From Streptomyces sp. MP131-18 (GTDB lineage Bacteria > Actinomycetota > Actinomycetes > Streptomycetales > Streptomycetaceae), in contig NZ_LZNS01000001.1 in assembly GCF_001984575.1 (NCBI RefSeq), forward strand, positions 2,776,872 through 2,840,871: DNA of 64,000 bases, written 5' to 3'. The translations under genes and the position numbers were made by a program. The stretch's first letter is position 1. The number at the start of each line of letters is the position of its first letter. Shown here one piece after another: positions 6,414 to 15,470 of the stretch. Under the pieces are notes generated by a model. That model made no database searches and had not been told where the DNA came from. It saw only the letters and a program-made list of their open reading frames with translations.

Positions 6414-8216
6414 ATGACGATCCCCCGGGCGCCGGCCGCCGGCGACCTCGCCGCACTGAGGCGGCGCTACCGCATCGAACGTGAACGGCGCGTCCGCCCG
6501 GACGGCGGGCGCCAGTACCAGGCCGCCGACGCCGAGTTCGGCACTTACGCCGCGGACCCGTACGCCGGGGCGGTGCCCGAGCGCGAACCGCTGCGCGACA
6601 CCGTCGACGTCGCCGTGGTCGGCGGCGGATTCGGCGGCATTCTCGCCGGGGCGCGGATGAGGCAGCAGGGTGTGGAGCGCGTCCGGATCGTGGAGAAGGG
6701 CGGCGACTTCGGCGGGACCTGGTACTGGAACCGGTACCCGGGCATCCACTGCGACATCGAGTCGCACGTATACCTGCCGATGCTCGACGAGACCGGATAC
6801 GTGCCGAAGTGGAAGTACGCCCCCGGCGAGGAGATCCGGCTCCACGCGATGCGTATCGCCCAGCGGTTCGACCTGTACGCGCACGCCCTGTTCTCCACCA
6901 CGGTCACCTCGCTCGCCTGGGACGAGGCATCCGCGTCATGGATCGTGGCCACCGACCGCGGCGACTCGTTCAGGGCCACGTACGTCGTCACCGCCACCGG
7001 CACCCTCTCCGAGCCCAAGCTTCCCGGCATTCCCGGCATCAAGGACTTCAAAGGGCACACTTTCCATACCTCGCGGTGGGACTACGCTTACACCGGCGGC
7101 GCACCGGACGGCGGCATGACCGGACTCGCACACAAACGCGTGGGGCTGGTGGGCACGGGCGCCACCGGGGTTCAGGTCGTTCCGATGCTGGCCGAGGATG
7201 CCGGTCACGTCTACGTCTTCCAGCGCACCCCCTCCAGCGTGGACGTACGCGCCAACTGCCCCACCACGGCCCGGGACGTCGGCGCCGACCACGACGGCTG
7301 GGCACGCGAGCGCCGGGAGAACTTCCTGCGCATCGTCTCGGGGGAGACAGCCGACCGGGATCTCGTGGCGGACGGCTGGACGGAATCAGCGGCCCTGCTC
7401 GAAAAGCTGCTGCCGAGCTTCCGCCGCCAGGGTGACCGGCGGGCGTTCGAAGCCGAGTACGAGGCAGCCGACGCGGCCAAGATGAACGAACTCCGGGCCC
7501 GCGTCGAGCGGACCGTCACCGATCGGGACACGGCAGAAAAGCTCAAGCCCTGGTACCGGTACGCGTGCAAGCGCCCCGCCTTCTCGGACCACTACTACCC
7601 GGCGTTCAACCGCGGCAACGTCACCCTGGTCGACACGGCGGACACCCACGGCATCGAGCGCGTCACCGAACACGGCGTCGTGGTCGGTGACACCGCCTAC
7701 GAACTCGACTGCCTGATCTTCGCCACGGGATTCTCCGTCGGTGTCTCCGGCGTCCATTCCGGGAAGCTCCCCGTCCACGGCCGCGGCGGCACCCAGCTGC
7801 TGCACGCCTGGGCGCGGCAGGGACCGCGGACTCTGCACGGCCTCACCAGCCACGGCTTTCCCAACCTCATCCAGATGGGATCGCTGCAGAACGCCAGCAG
7901 CGTGAACTTCACGCATGTCCTGGACGAGCAGGCCGTCCACATCGCCGCCCTCGTCGCGGCCGCCGAAGCCAGGGCCGCGCTGATCGAACCGTCCCGCCGC
8001 ACCGAGGACGCCTGGCTGGCGACCCTGGCGAAGGACGCCCCCGACCACGCGTGGTTCCACGCCGAGTGCACCCCCGGCTACTACAACCGCGAAGGAGGCG
8101 GCCGCCCGAACGGCCCGAGCGCCTACCCCCACGGCGCGTTCGCCTTCCATGAACTGCTGAAGCGCTGGCGCGAGACATCCATGGACGAGGCCCTGCGCAG
8201 TCCCCGGGCCGGGTGA
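6414..8216 (+). CDS. Baeyer-Villiger-type flavin monooxygenase
   Basis: The 600-residue protein is a class B flavin monooxygenase using FAD and NADPH to insert oxygen next to a ketone, giving an ester or lactone. Visible motifs: FAD Rossmann GGGFGG (70-75), the long fingerprint GGTWYWNRYPGIHCD (100-114), the Baeyer-Villiger fingerprint FKGHTFHTSRW (212-222), and the NADPH Rossmann GTGATG (247-252). Length is in the range of cyclohexanone and phenylacetone monooxygenases with an extra N-terminal region of about 60 residues, as in the cyclododecanone/steroid-type group. Its divergent partner is a lactonase-like lipoprotein under one operator. The natural substrate is unknown. Confidence 0.92.
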   Translation: MTIPRAPAAGDLAALRRRYRIERERRVRPDGGRQYQAADAEFGTYAADPYAGAVPEREPLRDTVDVAVVGGGFGGILAGARMRQQGVERVRIVEKGGDFGGTWYWNRYPGIHCDIESHVYLPMLDETGYVPKWKYAPGEEIRLHAMRIAQRFDLYAHALFSTTVTSLAWDEASASWIVATDRGDSFRATYVVTATGTLSEPKLPGIPGIKDFKGHTFHTSRWDYAYTGGAPDGGMTGLAHKRVGLVGTGATGVQVVPMLAEDAGHVYVFQRTPSSVDVRANCPTTARDVGADHDGWARERRENFLRIVSGETADRDLVADGWTESAALLEKLLPSFRRQGDRRAFEAEYEAADAAKMNELRARVERTVTDRDTAEKLKPWYRYACKRPAFSDHYYPAFNRGNVTLVDTADTHGIERVTEHGVVVGDTAYELDCLIFATGFSVGVSGVHSGKLPVHGRGGTQLLHAWARQGPRTLHGLTSHGFPNLIQMGSLQNASSVNFTHVLDEQAVHIAALVAAAEARAALIEPSRRTEDAWLATLAKDAPDHAWFHAECTPGYYNREGGGRPNGPSAYPHGAFAFHELLKRWRETSMDEALRSPRAG

Positions 8217-8325
8217 CGTGCCCTCGGTCGGCGGGGCAACGGGAGCCGGGACCGGAGAACCGAGGTGCCGGTGCGCTGCGTGTCGTAGGGCAGGCAACGA
8301 GGAAATCGCGCACAAAGGGGCCCCT

Positions 8326-9021
8326 GTGACGTCTGTCAACCGCACCCGCCGCACCGGAACGCTCGCCGCCATCGGTCTCATGACCGCCGCCGGTCTGTTC
8401 CTGACCGCGTGCAACGAAGACGAAGTCGCCGGCTCCGGCGGCGGTTCGGGCTCCGGCGGCGGTTCCGCTTCCGAGGGCGGCTCCGGCGGGGAAGAAGGAG
8501 AGGTCATCCCGGAGGGCGAGGGATACACCGGCGCGGTCGCCGGCACGCTGAGCTACCTGGCGCCGGGCGAGCTGCGGGTCGATGACCAGGCTTTCTACCT
8601 CGCCGAGAGCACGGAAGTCGTGGGTGGCGCGTTCTGCGCCGATCCGGAGGTCCCGGACACGGAGTGCACCACCGATCAGCTGGAACAGGCCGCACAGAAC
8701 GGGGACATGACCGTGCTGGTGCAAATCCGGGACGGAGCCGCGGTGCGGGTCGACGGTCCCGGCATCGACCACCCCGTCAGCGGGTGGGAGATATCGGCCA
8801 CCGGTCCGGTGTCCTATGTGGGCGAAGACCTGCTCGCGATCGAGGACCGTCACTTCCTCGTCACCGAGGACACGGCGGTCATGGGCAGCGACAATTGCGG
8901 CACCTACGACATCGAGCAGACGGACTGCACCGCCGAAATCCTTCAGGAGGTCGTGCAGGAGAGCGAGCTGTCCGCCACCGCGACGATCGTGGATGGCGTC
9001 GCCCAGCGGATCGAGTGGTGA
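8326..9021 (+). CDS. Secreted lipoprotein with an internal duplication
   Basis: This 231-residue protein has a lipoprotein signal (LFLTAC, Cys near 30) and a Gly/Ser/Glu linker. Two similar domains follow: one around VAGTLSYLAPGELRVDDQAF with AESTEVVGGAFC and a later cysteine, and one around ATGPVSYVGEDLLAIEDRHF with TEDTAVMGSDNC and a later cysteine. Each domain carries a cysteine pair about 13 residues apart, likely disulfides. The GTG start at 8326 follows AAAGGGG. It could be co-transcribed with the monooxygenase 109 bp upstream and ends before a strong terminator. No named family is recognised, and the OB-like beta pattern is only an impression. Confidence 0.75.
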   Translation: MTSVNRTRRTGTLAAIGLMTAAGLFLTACNEDEVAGSGGGSGSGGGSASEGGSGGEEGEVIPEGEGYTGAVAGTLSYLAPGELRVDDQAFYLAESTEVVGGAFCADPEVPDTECTTDQLEQAAQNGDMTVLVQIRDGAAVRVDGPGIDHPVSGWEISATGPVSYVGEDLLAIEDRHFLVTEDTAVMGSDNCGTYDIEQTDCTAEILQEVVQESELSATATIVDGVAQRIEW

Positions 9022-9048
9022 CGACGGCCGCTGGTTCGTGATCACCGC

Positions 9049-9082
9049 CGGAGGGGCCGTCAGCGAGCTGACGGCCCCTCCG
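9049..9082. terminator. Bidirectional hairpin terminator
   Basis: A perfect 15-bp stem CGGAGGGGCCGTCAG / CTGACGGCCCCTCCG with a 4-nt loop lies between the convergent lipoprotein (ends 9021) and DUF2264 (ends 9113) genes. There is no T tract, as is common in Streptomyces. It should end transcripts from both sides. Confidence 0.8.
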
Positions 9083-9112
9083 CGCGGCACGCGGGCCGGG
9101 GCGGCGTTCGCG

Positions 9113-11017
9113 TCAACCGTGCTCCACGGTCAGGGGCTCGAAGCCGATGCGCGTGGTGGAGCCGTCGTCCGCCCACCGCACTTCCACCACGGCGCCGTCG
9201 ACGGACACCCGAGTCACGGCGGTCGGCAGCGGGGCGGGCTCCGGCGTCGCCGTGAGGGTGGCCAGCGCCGCGAACAGCGCCGTGCCCTCTACCGCGGCCG
9301 TCAGGCGCGGGACGCCTGCCGTGCGCGTGAACGCCGTGCCCTGCGGGGCCCGGCGTTCCTCCAGGTCCGTCCAGCCGTGCAGGCCGTGCAGGGCCGAGAC
9401 CAGGGGCTCGTCCGGTCCGGTCGCCCAGCCGGACTGCGCGACCCGGGACCCCGGTGGCGCCCCGATCACGCGGTGCACGCGCAGCTCGTACCGGCCCCGC
9501 GCCACCGTGACGCTCTCCACCCGCAGAGCCGGCACCATTCGGGCGCCCGAGGCGAAGACGGGCCGGTGCCAGGAGGCCGCCCAGCCCCAGCCGTCGCCGT
9601 GTCCGGCGCCCAGCGGGTGGATGCGGCGGCGCACGCTGGGCACCCCGGCGACCTCGACGCACAGGTGGTTGTCGGGGGCGTTGGCCGGCGCCGTCGGCCC
9701 GGTCCGCGTCGAGTACGCCTGCCGACCGTACAGCGGGTCCTCTTCCGCGGCCGACTCGCCCTGGTGCGGGGCGACATGGTCGCTGCCGTGGTTGTGCAGC
9801 CGGACGATGCCGTCCGCCCGGGTGCTGTGCACCAGCAGGCCGGGGGCGGGCAGCGCCAGCACCTGGTCGGCGGCCTCGCCGGGGGCGCTCTCCTCGGGCG
9901 CGGTCCACAGCGGGTGGTCCGCCGGAGCCAGCAGCGACACGAACGCCTTCGACGCCCAGTACGGCGAGGCGGGCCCTGAGTAGCGCTGCAGTGTCGCCTC
10001 GTGCGGTCCGTGCCAGCCGAGGCTGAGCAGGCCGTCCTCGCCGACCGCGCCGCGGTGCAGGAAGTAGCGCAGCGAGCCGCTCAGCAGGCGCCGTGACACC
10101 CCCGGCGCGAGCGGCGTGTGGCCGGTGACGGCGCCCAGCGCGACGGCCGTGCCGGCGGCGAAGCGGTAGGTCATGGAGCGTCCGAAGTACAGCGGGGCGC
10201 CGTCGCCGCCGAAGAAGTGCGCGAAACCGGCCAGATGCTCGCGCAGCCGGGAGCCGTACCGGTCCTCGTTCGCCGCCCTGCGGTCGTCCGCCAGGTGGGC
10301 GTCGAGCACCGGATAGGCGTGCAGCGCCCAGCCGTTGTAGTGGTCGAAGGCCCGGCCGTCGCCGTCGGCGTACCAGCCCTGGCCGCGGTACCAGGTCTCC
10401 AGCAGCTCCAGTGCGCGTTCCCGCGCGCGGGCCGTCTCGGCGTCGCCGCGCCCCACGGACTCCAGGAAGCCGGCCACGGTGAAGGGGAAGAGGTACCAGT
10501 TGTTGGCCGCGGGGACATGGCGGAGCGCGCCGCGCAGCCACTCCTCGGCGCGGTCCTGCACGGCCGGGTCGAGCCGGTCCCACAGCCAGGGCCGGGTCAG
10601 CCGCAGTCCGAGCGCCACCGACGCGGACTCGACCATGGGCTGGCCCTGGACGTGGTGGTCGAGGATGAGGGGCCAGGACTCGGTGTCGTCCCGGCCGGGG
10701 GCGCGCGTTCCGGAGGCGAGCCCCGCCGCGTACCGTTCGAGCCACCCGTGCGGGTCCTCGCCCCCCGCGCCGGCGACCCGGAACGCGGCGGCGAGGAATG
10801 TACGCGCGTACCCTTCCAGACCGTCCGACCGCACGCCGGAACGGGACGGCCGGCCCGGCAGGTCGAGCAGCGCGCGGCCGGGCGTGGCCCACCGCCACGC
10901 GGCGTCGAGCAGCCCGTCGGCGGCGGCCTCCCAGTGCGCACGTGCGTAGCCGGTGTACGGGCTCAGACCGCGGTCCTCCTCGGGGAGGCGCAGCGCGGGA
11001 TGCGGGGATGGGCTCAT
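9113..11017 (-). CDS. DUF2264 domain protein
   Basis: The 634-residue protein matches the DUF2264 layout: an alpha-helical toroid-like N-terminal half (GYARTFLAAAFRVAGAGGED, NNWYLFPFTVAGFLE, GWYADGDGRAFDHYNGWALH, FFGGDGAPLYFGRSMTYRFA) and a beta-rich C-terminal half with WASKAFVSLLAP and SYSTRTGPTAP-like strands. The fold resembles polysaccharide lyases and unsaturated glucuronyl hydrolases, with many conserved Asp/His/Tyr. It overlaps the 2-hydroxyacid dehydrogenase by 4 bp (ATGA) and is the last gene of the sugar ABC operon, pointing to processing of an imported oligosaccharide or uronate. It has no signal peptide, so it acts in the cytoplasm. Precise reaction unknown. Confidence 0.85.
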   Translation of the reverse strand: MSPSPHPALRLPEEDRGLSPYTGYARAHWEAAADGLLDAAWRWATPGRALLDLPGRPSRSGVRSDGLEGYARTFLAAAFRVAGAGGEDPHGWLERYAAGLASGTRAPGRDDTESWPLILDHHVQGQPMVESASVALGLRLTRPWLWDRLDPAVQDRAEEWLRGALRHVPAANNWYLFPFTVAGFLESVGRGDAETARARERALELLETWYRGQGWYADGDGRAFDHYNGWALHAYPVLDAHLADDRRAANEDRYGSRLREHLAGFAHFFGGDGAPLYFGRSMTYRFAAGTAVALGAVTGHTPLAPGVSRRLLSGSLRYFLHRGAVGEDGLLSLGWHGPHEATLQRYSGPASPYWASKAFVSLLAPADHPLWTAPEESAPGEAADQVLALPAPGLLVHSTRADGIVRLHNHGSDHVAPHQGESAAEEDPLYGRQAYSTRTGPTAPANAPDNHLCVEVAGVPSVRRRIHPLGAGHGDGWGWAASWHRPVFASGARMVPALRVESVTVARGRYELRVHRVIGAPPGSRVAQSGWATGPDEPLVSALHGLHGWTDLEERRAPQGTAFTRTAGVPRLTAAVEGTALFAALATLTATPEPAPLPTAVTRVSVDGAVVEVRWADDGSTTRIGFEPLTVEHG

Positions 11018-12090
11018 GCCAGGAACTCCAGTCTTTCGCGTCGTACGGGGTGGGCGAAGCCGTCTCCGGCGGCCCAGCGGCGGGTCTCCGCGACGGCCAG
11101 GTCGGCCAGCCGCCGCCACTCGTTGCCCTGCGAGCCGGCGAGGTGCGGGGTGATGAGGACGTTCTCGCGGTCCCACAGCGGGTGGTCGGGCGGCAGCACC
11201 TCCGGATCGGTCACGTCCAGCACCGCGCGAATCCTGTCCAGGGACAGCACGTCCGTGAGCGCGTCCTGGTCCACGACGGCGCCGCGGGCGGTGTTGATCA
11301 GGCAGCTGCCGGGGCGCATGGCGGCGAGCAGTTCCCTGCTGACCAGCCCCCGGGTGGCGGGCAGCAGCGGGGTGTGGATGCTCACGATGTCGCTCTGCGC
11401 GAAGAGTTCGTCCAGGCCGACCGGGCGGGTGCCGAGGGCAGCCGCCTCCTCGTCCGGGACGTAGGGATCGTGCAGCAGGAGCCGCAGGTCGTACGGGCGC
11501 AGCAGGTCGATCACGCGGCGGCCGACGAGCGAGGCGGAGAGGATGCCCACGGTGCGGCCGTAGTTGCCGACGCCGTCGAGCCCGGTGAGCGGGTGTTCGC
11601 GCCGCCGGGTGACGCGCAGGGCACGGGCCCGTTCCAGGACGTGTTTGCCGGCGAGCAGAATCATCGCGACCGTGTACTCGGCGACCGGGAGGGCGTTGGC
11701 GGCGGCGGCCGAGGACACCTCGATGCCCCGCTCCCAGCAGGCTTCGGTGACGTGGTGGCGCACCGAGCCGGCGGTGTGCACGATCGCGCGCAGCCGTGGT
11801 GCGGCGTCGAGCACGGCCTGGTCCAGGGGCGGGCAGCCCCAGCCGGTGACGAGGAGTTCGACGTCCGCGAGCACGGCGCGGGCCCGGTCGGTGGTGAGGT
11901 CGTCCAGTGCGGGCGGCGGCTCCAGGTCGCACACCTCGGCGAGCGCGGCCAGGGACGCGGGGTCGAGGACGGCCGCCGCGGCCTGCCGTGACATGGCGAG
12001 GGCGGCACGCGGGCGGGTGGGGGCGGCGGGCGAGGTGGGCATCTGTCTCCCGGGTCCGGCTGGCATGACGGCTGGCGTAACGGCTGACAT
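11014..12090 (-). CDS. D-isomer 2-hydroxyacid dehydrogenase
   Basis: This 358-residue NAD(P)-dependent dehydrogenase has the family's Rossmann core TVGILSASLVGRRVIDLL, where the usual GxGxxG is replaced by GxxSxxxVG as in one actinobacterial subgroup. It also has the motifs SIHTPLLPATRG, LINTARGAVVDQDAL (catalytic Arg region), an acidic DPE near the active site, and ITPHLAGSQGNE with catalytic His. Such enzymes interconvert 2-keto and 2-hydroxy acids. ATG 12042 (MPTSPAAP) is an equally plausible start. It sits between the permease genes and DUF2264 in one operon, so a keto- or hydroxy-acid arising from the imported sugar is the likely substrate. Confidence 0.88.
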   Translation of the reverse strand: MSAVTPAVMPAGPGRQMPTSPAAPTRPRAALAMSRQAAAAVLDPASLAALAEVCDLEPPPALDDLTTDRARAVLADVELLVTGWGCPPLDQAVLDAAPRLRAIVHTAGSVRHHVTEACWERGIEVSSAAAANALPVAEYTVAMILLAGKHVLERARALRVTRRREHPLTGLDGVGNYGRTVGILSASLVGRRVIDLLRPYDLRLLLHDPYVPDEEAAALGTRPVGLDELFAQSDIVSIHTPLLPATRGLVSRELLAAMRPGSCLINTARGAVVDQDALTDVLSLDRIRAVLDVTDPEVLPPDHPLWDRENVLITPHLAGSQGNEWRRLADLAVAETRRWAAGDGFAHPVRRERLEFLA

Positions 12091-12126
12091 GACGTGAAAG
12101 TCGTTGCCGGCGTTGACGGCTTCGGG

Positions 12127-12999
12127 CTATTTGACCGCCCCCGCCGTGAGCCCCGAGCGCCAGAATCGTTGCAGCAGCACGAAGGCCAGGATCAGCGGCA
12201 GGACCGCGAGCAGCGAGCCCATGATCACCACGGGGAAGTACTCGGGCGAGACCGAGGCGGAGCTGTTCCACTGGTACAGGCCGAGGCTCACCGGGTACAG
12301 GTCCTGGTCCGACAGCATCACCATGGGCAGGAAGAAATTGTTCCAGATCGCGGTGAGCTGGAAGAGGAAGACGGTGACAAGGCCAGGACCGAGCATGCGC
12401 AACGCGACCCGCAGGTAGGTGGCCAGCTCGCCGGCGCCGTCCACCCGGGCGGCCTCGAGCACCTCGTCGGGCACGTAGCCCTGGCTGAAGATGCGGCCGA
12501 GATAGACGCCGAAGGGGTTGAAGAGGACGGGGATGAAGACCGACCAGAAGGTGTTCACCACGCCGGCTTCTGAGGCCATCAGGTACAGCGGCAGCGCCAG
12601 CACCGTCTGGGGCACCATGACCGCGGCCAGCACCAGACCGAACAGCTTCTCCTTGTGCGGGAAGTGGTACTTGTCGAAGGCGTAGCCGCAGGCCACGCTC
12701 AGCAGGGCGCCGATGGCGGCCCCAAGGAGCGCGTACAGCAGGCTGTTGACGTACCAGCGTCCGTAAAGGCCGCCGTCCATCGCGAAGAGGTCCTGGAGAT
12801 TCTGTACGAAGGAGAAGCCGTCCAGGGACAGCAGATCGCTGCTGAAGAGGGAGTCACGGTCCTTCGAGGCGGCCAGGACCAGCCACAGCACCGGCAACAG
12901 CGTGTAGAGCACGGATATGCCGACCACGGCGTTCACGGCGGAACGGCCCAGCAGGCGGGGGCGCAGCAGAGGCGTTCCGCGGGTGTCCGGTGCCCTCAT
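12127..12999 (-). CDS. Carbohydrate ABC transporter permease (MalG type)
   Basis: The 290-residue protein has six predicted membrane helices and the binding-protein-dependent permease EAA loop EAARVDGAGELATYLRVALR followed by LGPGLVTVF. MalG-type permeases form a heterodimer with a MalF-type partner, here the gene just upstream, which overlaps its start by 4 bp. It imports substrate delivered by the lipoprotein encoded at 14047-15378. No ATPase gene is present in the operon. Confidence 0.92.
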   Translation of the reverse strand: MRAPDTRGTPLLRPRLLGRSAVNAVVGISVLYTLLPVLWLVLAASKDRDSLFSSDLLSLDGFSFVQNLQDLFAMDGGLYGRWYVNSLLYALLGAAIGALLSVACGYAFDKYHFPHKEKLFGLVLAAVMVPQTVLALPLYLMASEAGVVNTFWSVFIPVLFNPFGVYLGRIFSQGYVPDEVLEAARVDGAGELATYLRVALRMLGPGLVTVFLFQLTAIWNNFFLPMVMLSDQDLYPVSLGLYQWNSSASVSPEYFPVVIMGSLLAVLPLILAFVLLQRFWRSGLTAGAVK

Positions 13000-14000
13000 C
13001 GGGTGGCCTCCTCGGCGGAGTTGACGCGGCTGGTCCAGCGGGTCACGCCGTAGGACAGAGCGATCGTGCAGATCAGGAGCACGACGGCGGCGGCCGCGGC
13101 CAGACTGTAGTTGTTGCGTGTGAAGGCGGCGTCGTAGATGTACATGCTCGGCGAGAACCGCGAACTGATCATCGGTGACGACTGGCTGAGCAGCATCGGC
13201 TCGGTGAACAGCTGCAACGACCAGATGAAGGTGAACATCGCGACCATCACGATCGACGGGCGCACCAGCGGCGTCTTCACCTGCACGGCGGCGCGGACCG
13301 GGCCCGCGCCGTCGACGACCGCGGCCTCGACGACCTCGCGGGGCACGGCCTGGAGGGCGGCGTAGAAGATCACCATGTTGTAGCCGAGGTTGCTCCACAG
13401 CGCGATGTTCACGATGGACGGCAGGACGGTGTGCACGCCCAGGAAGTCGACGGTGATGTCGGCCTTGCCCAGCACCTCGATCACCGGGCTGATGCCGGGC
13501 GTGTACAGGTACAGCCAGATCAGCGCGGCGATGATGCCGGGCACCGCGTGCGGCAGGAACAGACCGAGTTGCGCCCACGACCGCAGGCGTACGACGCCGG
13601 AGTCCAGCAGCAGCGCCAGGGCGAGGGCGCCGAGCACCATCACCGGGATGTAGATCACGCAGTACAGCACGACCGTGCCGAGCCCGGACAGGAACGTCGG
13701 GTCGTTCAGCACGGCGGCGTAGCTGCGCAGGCCGACGAAGACGGTGCGTTCCGGGCCGAAGCCGAGGCCCGGCTGGTCCTCGCTGAAGAAGCTCAGCCAC
13801 ACGGCGGTCCCGACGGGGATCAGGAAGACCGTCACCAGGAGGATGAAGAACGGTGCCATCAGCACGCCGCAGGCGCCGAGTTGCCGGCGGCGGGCCACCT
13901 TGCGGGGGTCCCGGGCCCGCACGCGGCGGGAGCCGTCTGCGGTGGTGCCGTTCGGCGGAGCGGTCGTGACCGCGGGGGTCGCCGGGGCGGAGGGGGTCAT
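12996..14000 (-). CDS. Carbohydrate ABC transporter permease (MalF/UgpA type)
   Basis: This 334-residue permease has a 35-residue proline/alanine-rich cytoplasmic extension, a first helix (GVLMAPFFILLVTVFLIPVG) typical of sugar permeases, and the EAA loop EAAVVDGAGPVRAAVQVKTP. ATG 14000 is chosen because AGGTG lies 9 nt upstream; in-frame sequence upstream is not conserved in type. It pairs with the MalG-type permease to which it is translationally coupled. Confidence 0.92.
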   Translation of the reverse strand: MTPSAPATPAVTTAPPNGTTADGSRRVRARDPRKVARRRQLGACGVLMAPFFILLVTVFLIPVGTAVWLSFFSEDQPGLGFGPERTVFVGLRSYAAVLNDPTFLSGLGTVVLYCVIYIPVMVLGALALALLLDSGVVRLRSWAQLGLFLPHAVPGIIAALIWLYLYTPGISPVIEVLGKADITVDFLGVHTVLPSIVNIALWSNLGYNMVIFYAALQAVPREVVEAAVVDGAGPVRAAVQVKTPLVRPSIVMVAMFTFIWSLQLFTEPMLLSQSSPMISSRFSPSMYIYDAAFTRNNYSLAAAAAVVLLICTIALSYGVTRWTSRVNSAEEATR

Positions 14001-14046
14001 GGGGGTGTCACCTGCCTTGCGTACGACCCGCGGGTGGGGTGGGGGC

Positions 14047-15378
14047 TCACGTGCTGTGCTCGCTGGTGGACAGTCCCAGCGCCCGCAGGTCGGGCATGGT
14101 GCCGGCCTGGGCGTCGCGTACCGAGTCGATGATCGTGCCCTCGCCACCGCTGGCCCGGGCGAAGCCGTCCTGCATGACCCGGCTGGTGGCGGTCATCCTC
14201 GGCCCCCAGACCCAGCCGTCGCGGACCGCGTGCGCCTGCTCCTCGAACAGGGTGTAGATGTCCTGGTCGCTGTAGTAGGAGCGGTCGAACGCGTCGCGGC
14301 CGACGGCGACCAGGTCCGGGACGGTCGGGTACGCGCTGCTGGCGCCGCTGGAGAGCCGGGCGCGCAGCGCGTCGGCGTGGGAGACCTGCCACTCGATGAA
14401 CTCCATGGCGGCTTCCGGGTGCCGGCTGTCCTTGGTGACGGCGAAGGTGGAGCCGCCGTGGGTGCCGACGGCCGGCCGGTCCGGGTCCCACTGCGGCAGC
14501 GGTGCGATCCGCCACAGCCCCCGCTGCCCCGGGCGTTCGTTCATCTGCGCGCCCGCGTCCCAGGCGCCGGTGAGCCGGGCCAGTATCAGGCCGTTGCCGA
14601 CCTGGGCGTCGAACTGTCTGCTGTCGCCCGGGTTCATGAAGACCAGGTCGTCGTCGATCAGCCGCTGCCAGTACGCCGCGACGTGCCGGGTCGGCCGGTC
14701 GGCGAGCGACACGTTCCAGGCGCCGCTACGGGTGTCGAACCACTGGGCGCCCGCCTGCCAGGCGTAGGCGGCGAAGTTCATCGCGCCGTCGGTGGGGAAG
14801 AGGGCGAGCCGCCGGTCGGGCGCCTTCCGGCGCACCGCCCGCGCGGTCTGCTCGAACTCCTCCCAGGTGCGGGGCACGGTGAGGCCGTAGCGGTCGAAGA
14901 GGTCGGCGCGGTAGTGCAGGACCATCGGCTCGATGTCCAGCGGCACACTGAAGGTCCGGTCCTGGAACGTGGTCAGGCCCAGCGACTGCGGCAGCAGCCG
15001 CGCGCGCAGCCGGTCGCTGATGAGCGAGGTGATGTCGCTGGCGACGCCGTCGATGGCGAAGCCGGGCACCTCGGGGTACTCGATGGTGGCCACGTCCGGG
15101 GCGTTGCCCGCGCGGGCGGCGTTGCTGAGCTTGGCGTAGCCGCCCTGGCCGCCGCTCGGGATCTGCTGGAAGTCGACCTGGACGCGGTCGTGTGTGCGAT
15201 TGAACGCATCCACCACCTCCTGGCTGCCGCGAATGGCGGACCAGAAGGTGATGCGCGTGGTGGTGCTCGTGCCGCCTGATCCTCCGCTGCCGCTTCCGCT
15301 GCAGGCACCGAGGGTGCCTGTCAGGGGGAGCGCGGCGATCGCGGCGAGCACGGATCGACGGCTTTGTCGACCGGGCAT
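14047..15378 (-). CDS. Sugar ABC transporter substrate-binding lipoprotein
   Basis: The 443-residue protein has a twin-arginine-like signal (SRRSVLAAIAALPL) ending in lipobox LGAC (Cys26), a Gly/Ser linker, then the family-1 solute-binding fold (ITFWSAIRGSQEVVDAFNRT, PDVATIEYPEVPGFA, VPLDIEPMVLHYRADLFDRY, GSTFAVTKDSRHPEAAMEFI). It captures an oligosaccharide outside the membrane for the two downstream permeases. ATG 15378 has GGGGAGG 8 nt upstream. The regulator gene is the next gene upstream, with an operator-like motif between them. Confidence 0.92.
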   Translation of the reverse strand: MPGRQSRRSVLAAIAALPLTGTLGACSGSGSGGSGGTSTTTRITFWSAIRGSQEVVDAFNRTHDRVQVDFQQIPSGGQGGYAKLSNAARAGNAPDVATIEYPEVPGFAIDGVASDITSLISDRLRARLLPQSLGLTTFQDRTFSVPLDIEPMVLHYRADLFDRYGLTVPRTWEEFEQTARAVRRKAPDRRLALFPTDGAMNFAAYAWQAGAQWFDTRSGAWNVSLADRPTRHVAAYWQRLIDDDLVFMNPGDSRQFDAQVGNGLILARLTGAWDAGAQMNERPGQRGLWRIAPLPQWDPDRPAVGTHGGSTFAVTKDSRHPEAAMEFIEWQVSHADALRARLSSGASSAYPTVPDLVAVGRDAFDRSYYSDQDIYTLFEEQAHAVRDGWVWGPRMTATSRVMQDGFARASGGEGTIIDSVRDAQAGTMPDLRALGLSTSEHST

Positions 15379-15457
15379 GGACGCCTCCCCGGGTCGTGTT
15401 CGGGATACGGGCATCCTGATCGCATGAGCAGTAGCGGTCAATAGATCGATCAGAAAA

Positions 15458-15470
15458 GTTTCAAACGATC
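15458..15470. promoter_or_regulatory. Operator-like motif upstream of the sugar-binding lipoprotein
   Basis: On the minus strand GATCGTTTGAAAC (15470 to 15458) closely matches GAGCGTTTGAACGC upstream of the regulator gene at 16683. The core GTTTCAAAC is symmetric. It lies 80 bp before the lipoprotein start and overlaps the TGA stop of the regulator (15469-15471). The shared motif suggests one regulator controls both transcripts. Confidence 0.5.

Noticed and set aside
9113..12271. Single giant protein joining the dehydrogenase region to DUF2264
   Set aside because: The first 400 codons are the dehydrogenase gene read out of frame; the DUF2264 protein has its own start at 11017 with a 4-bp overlap.
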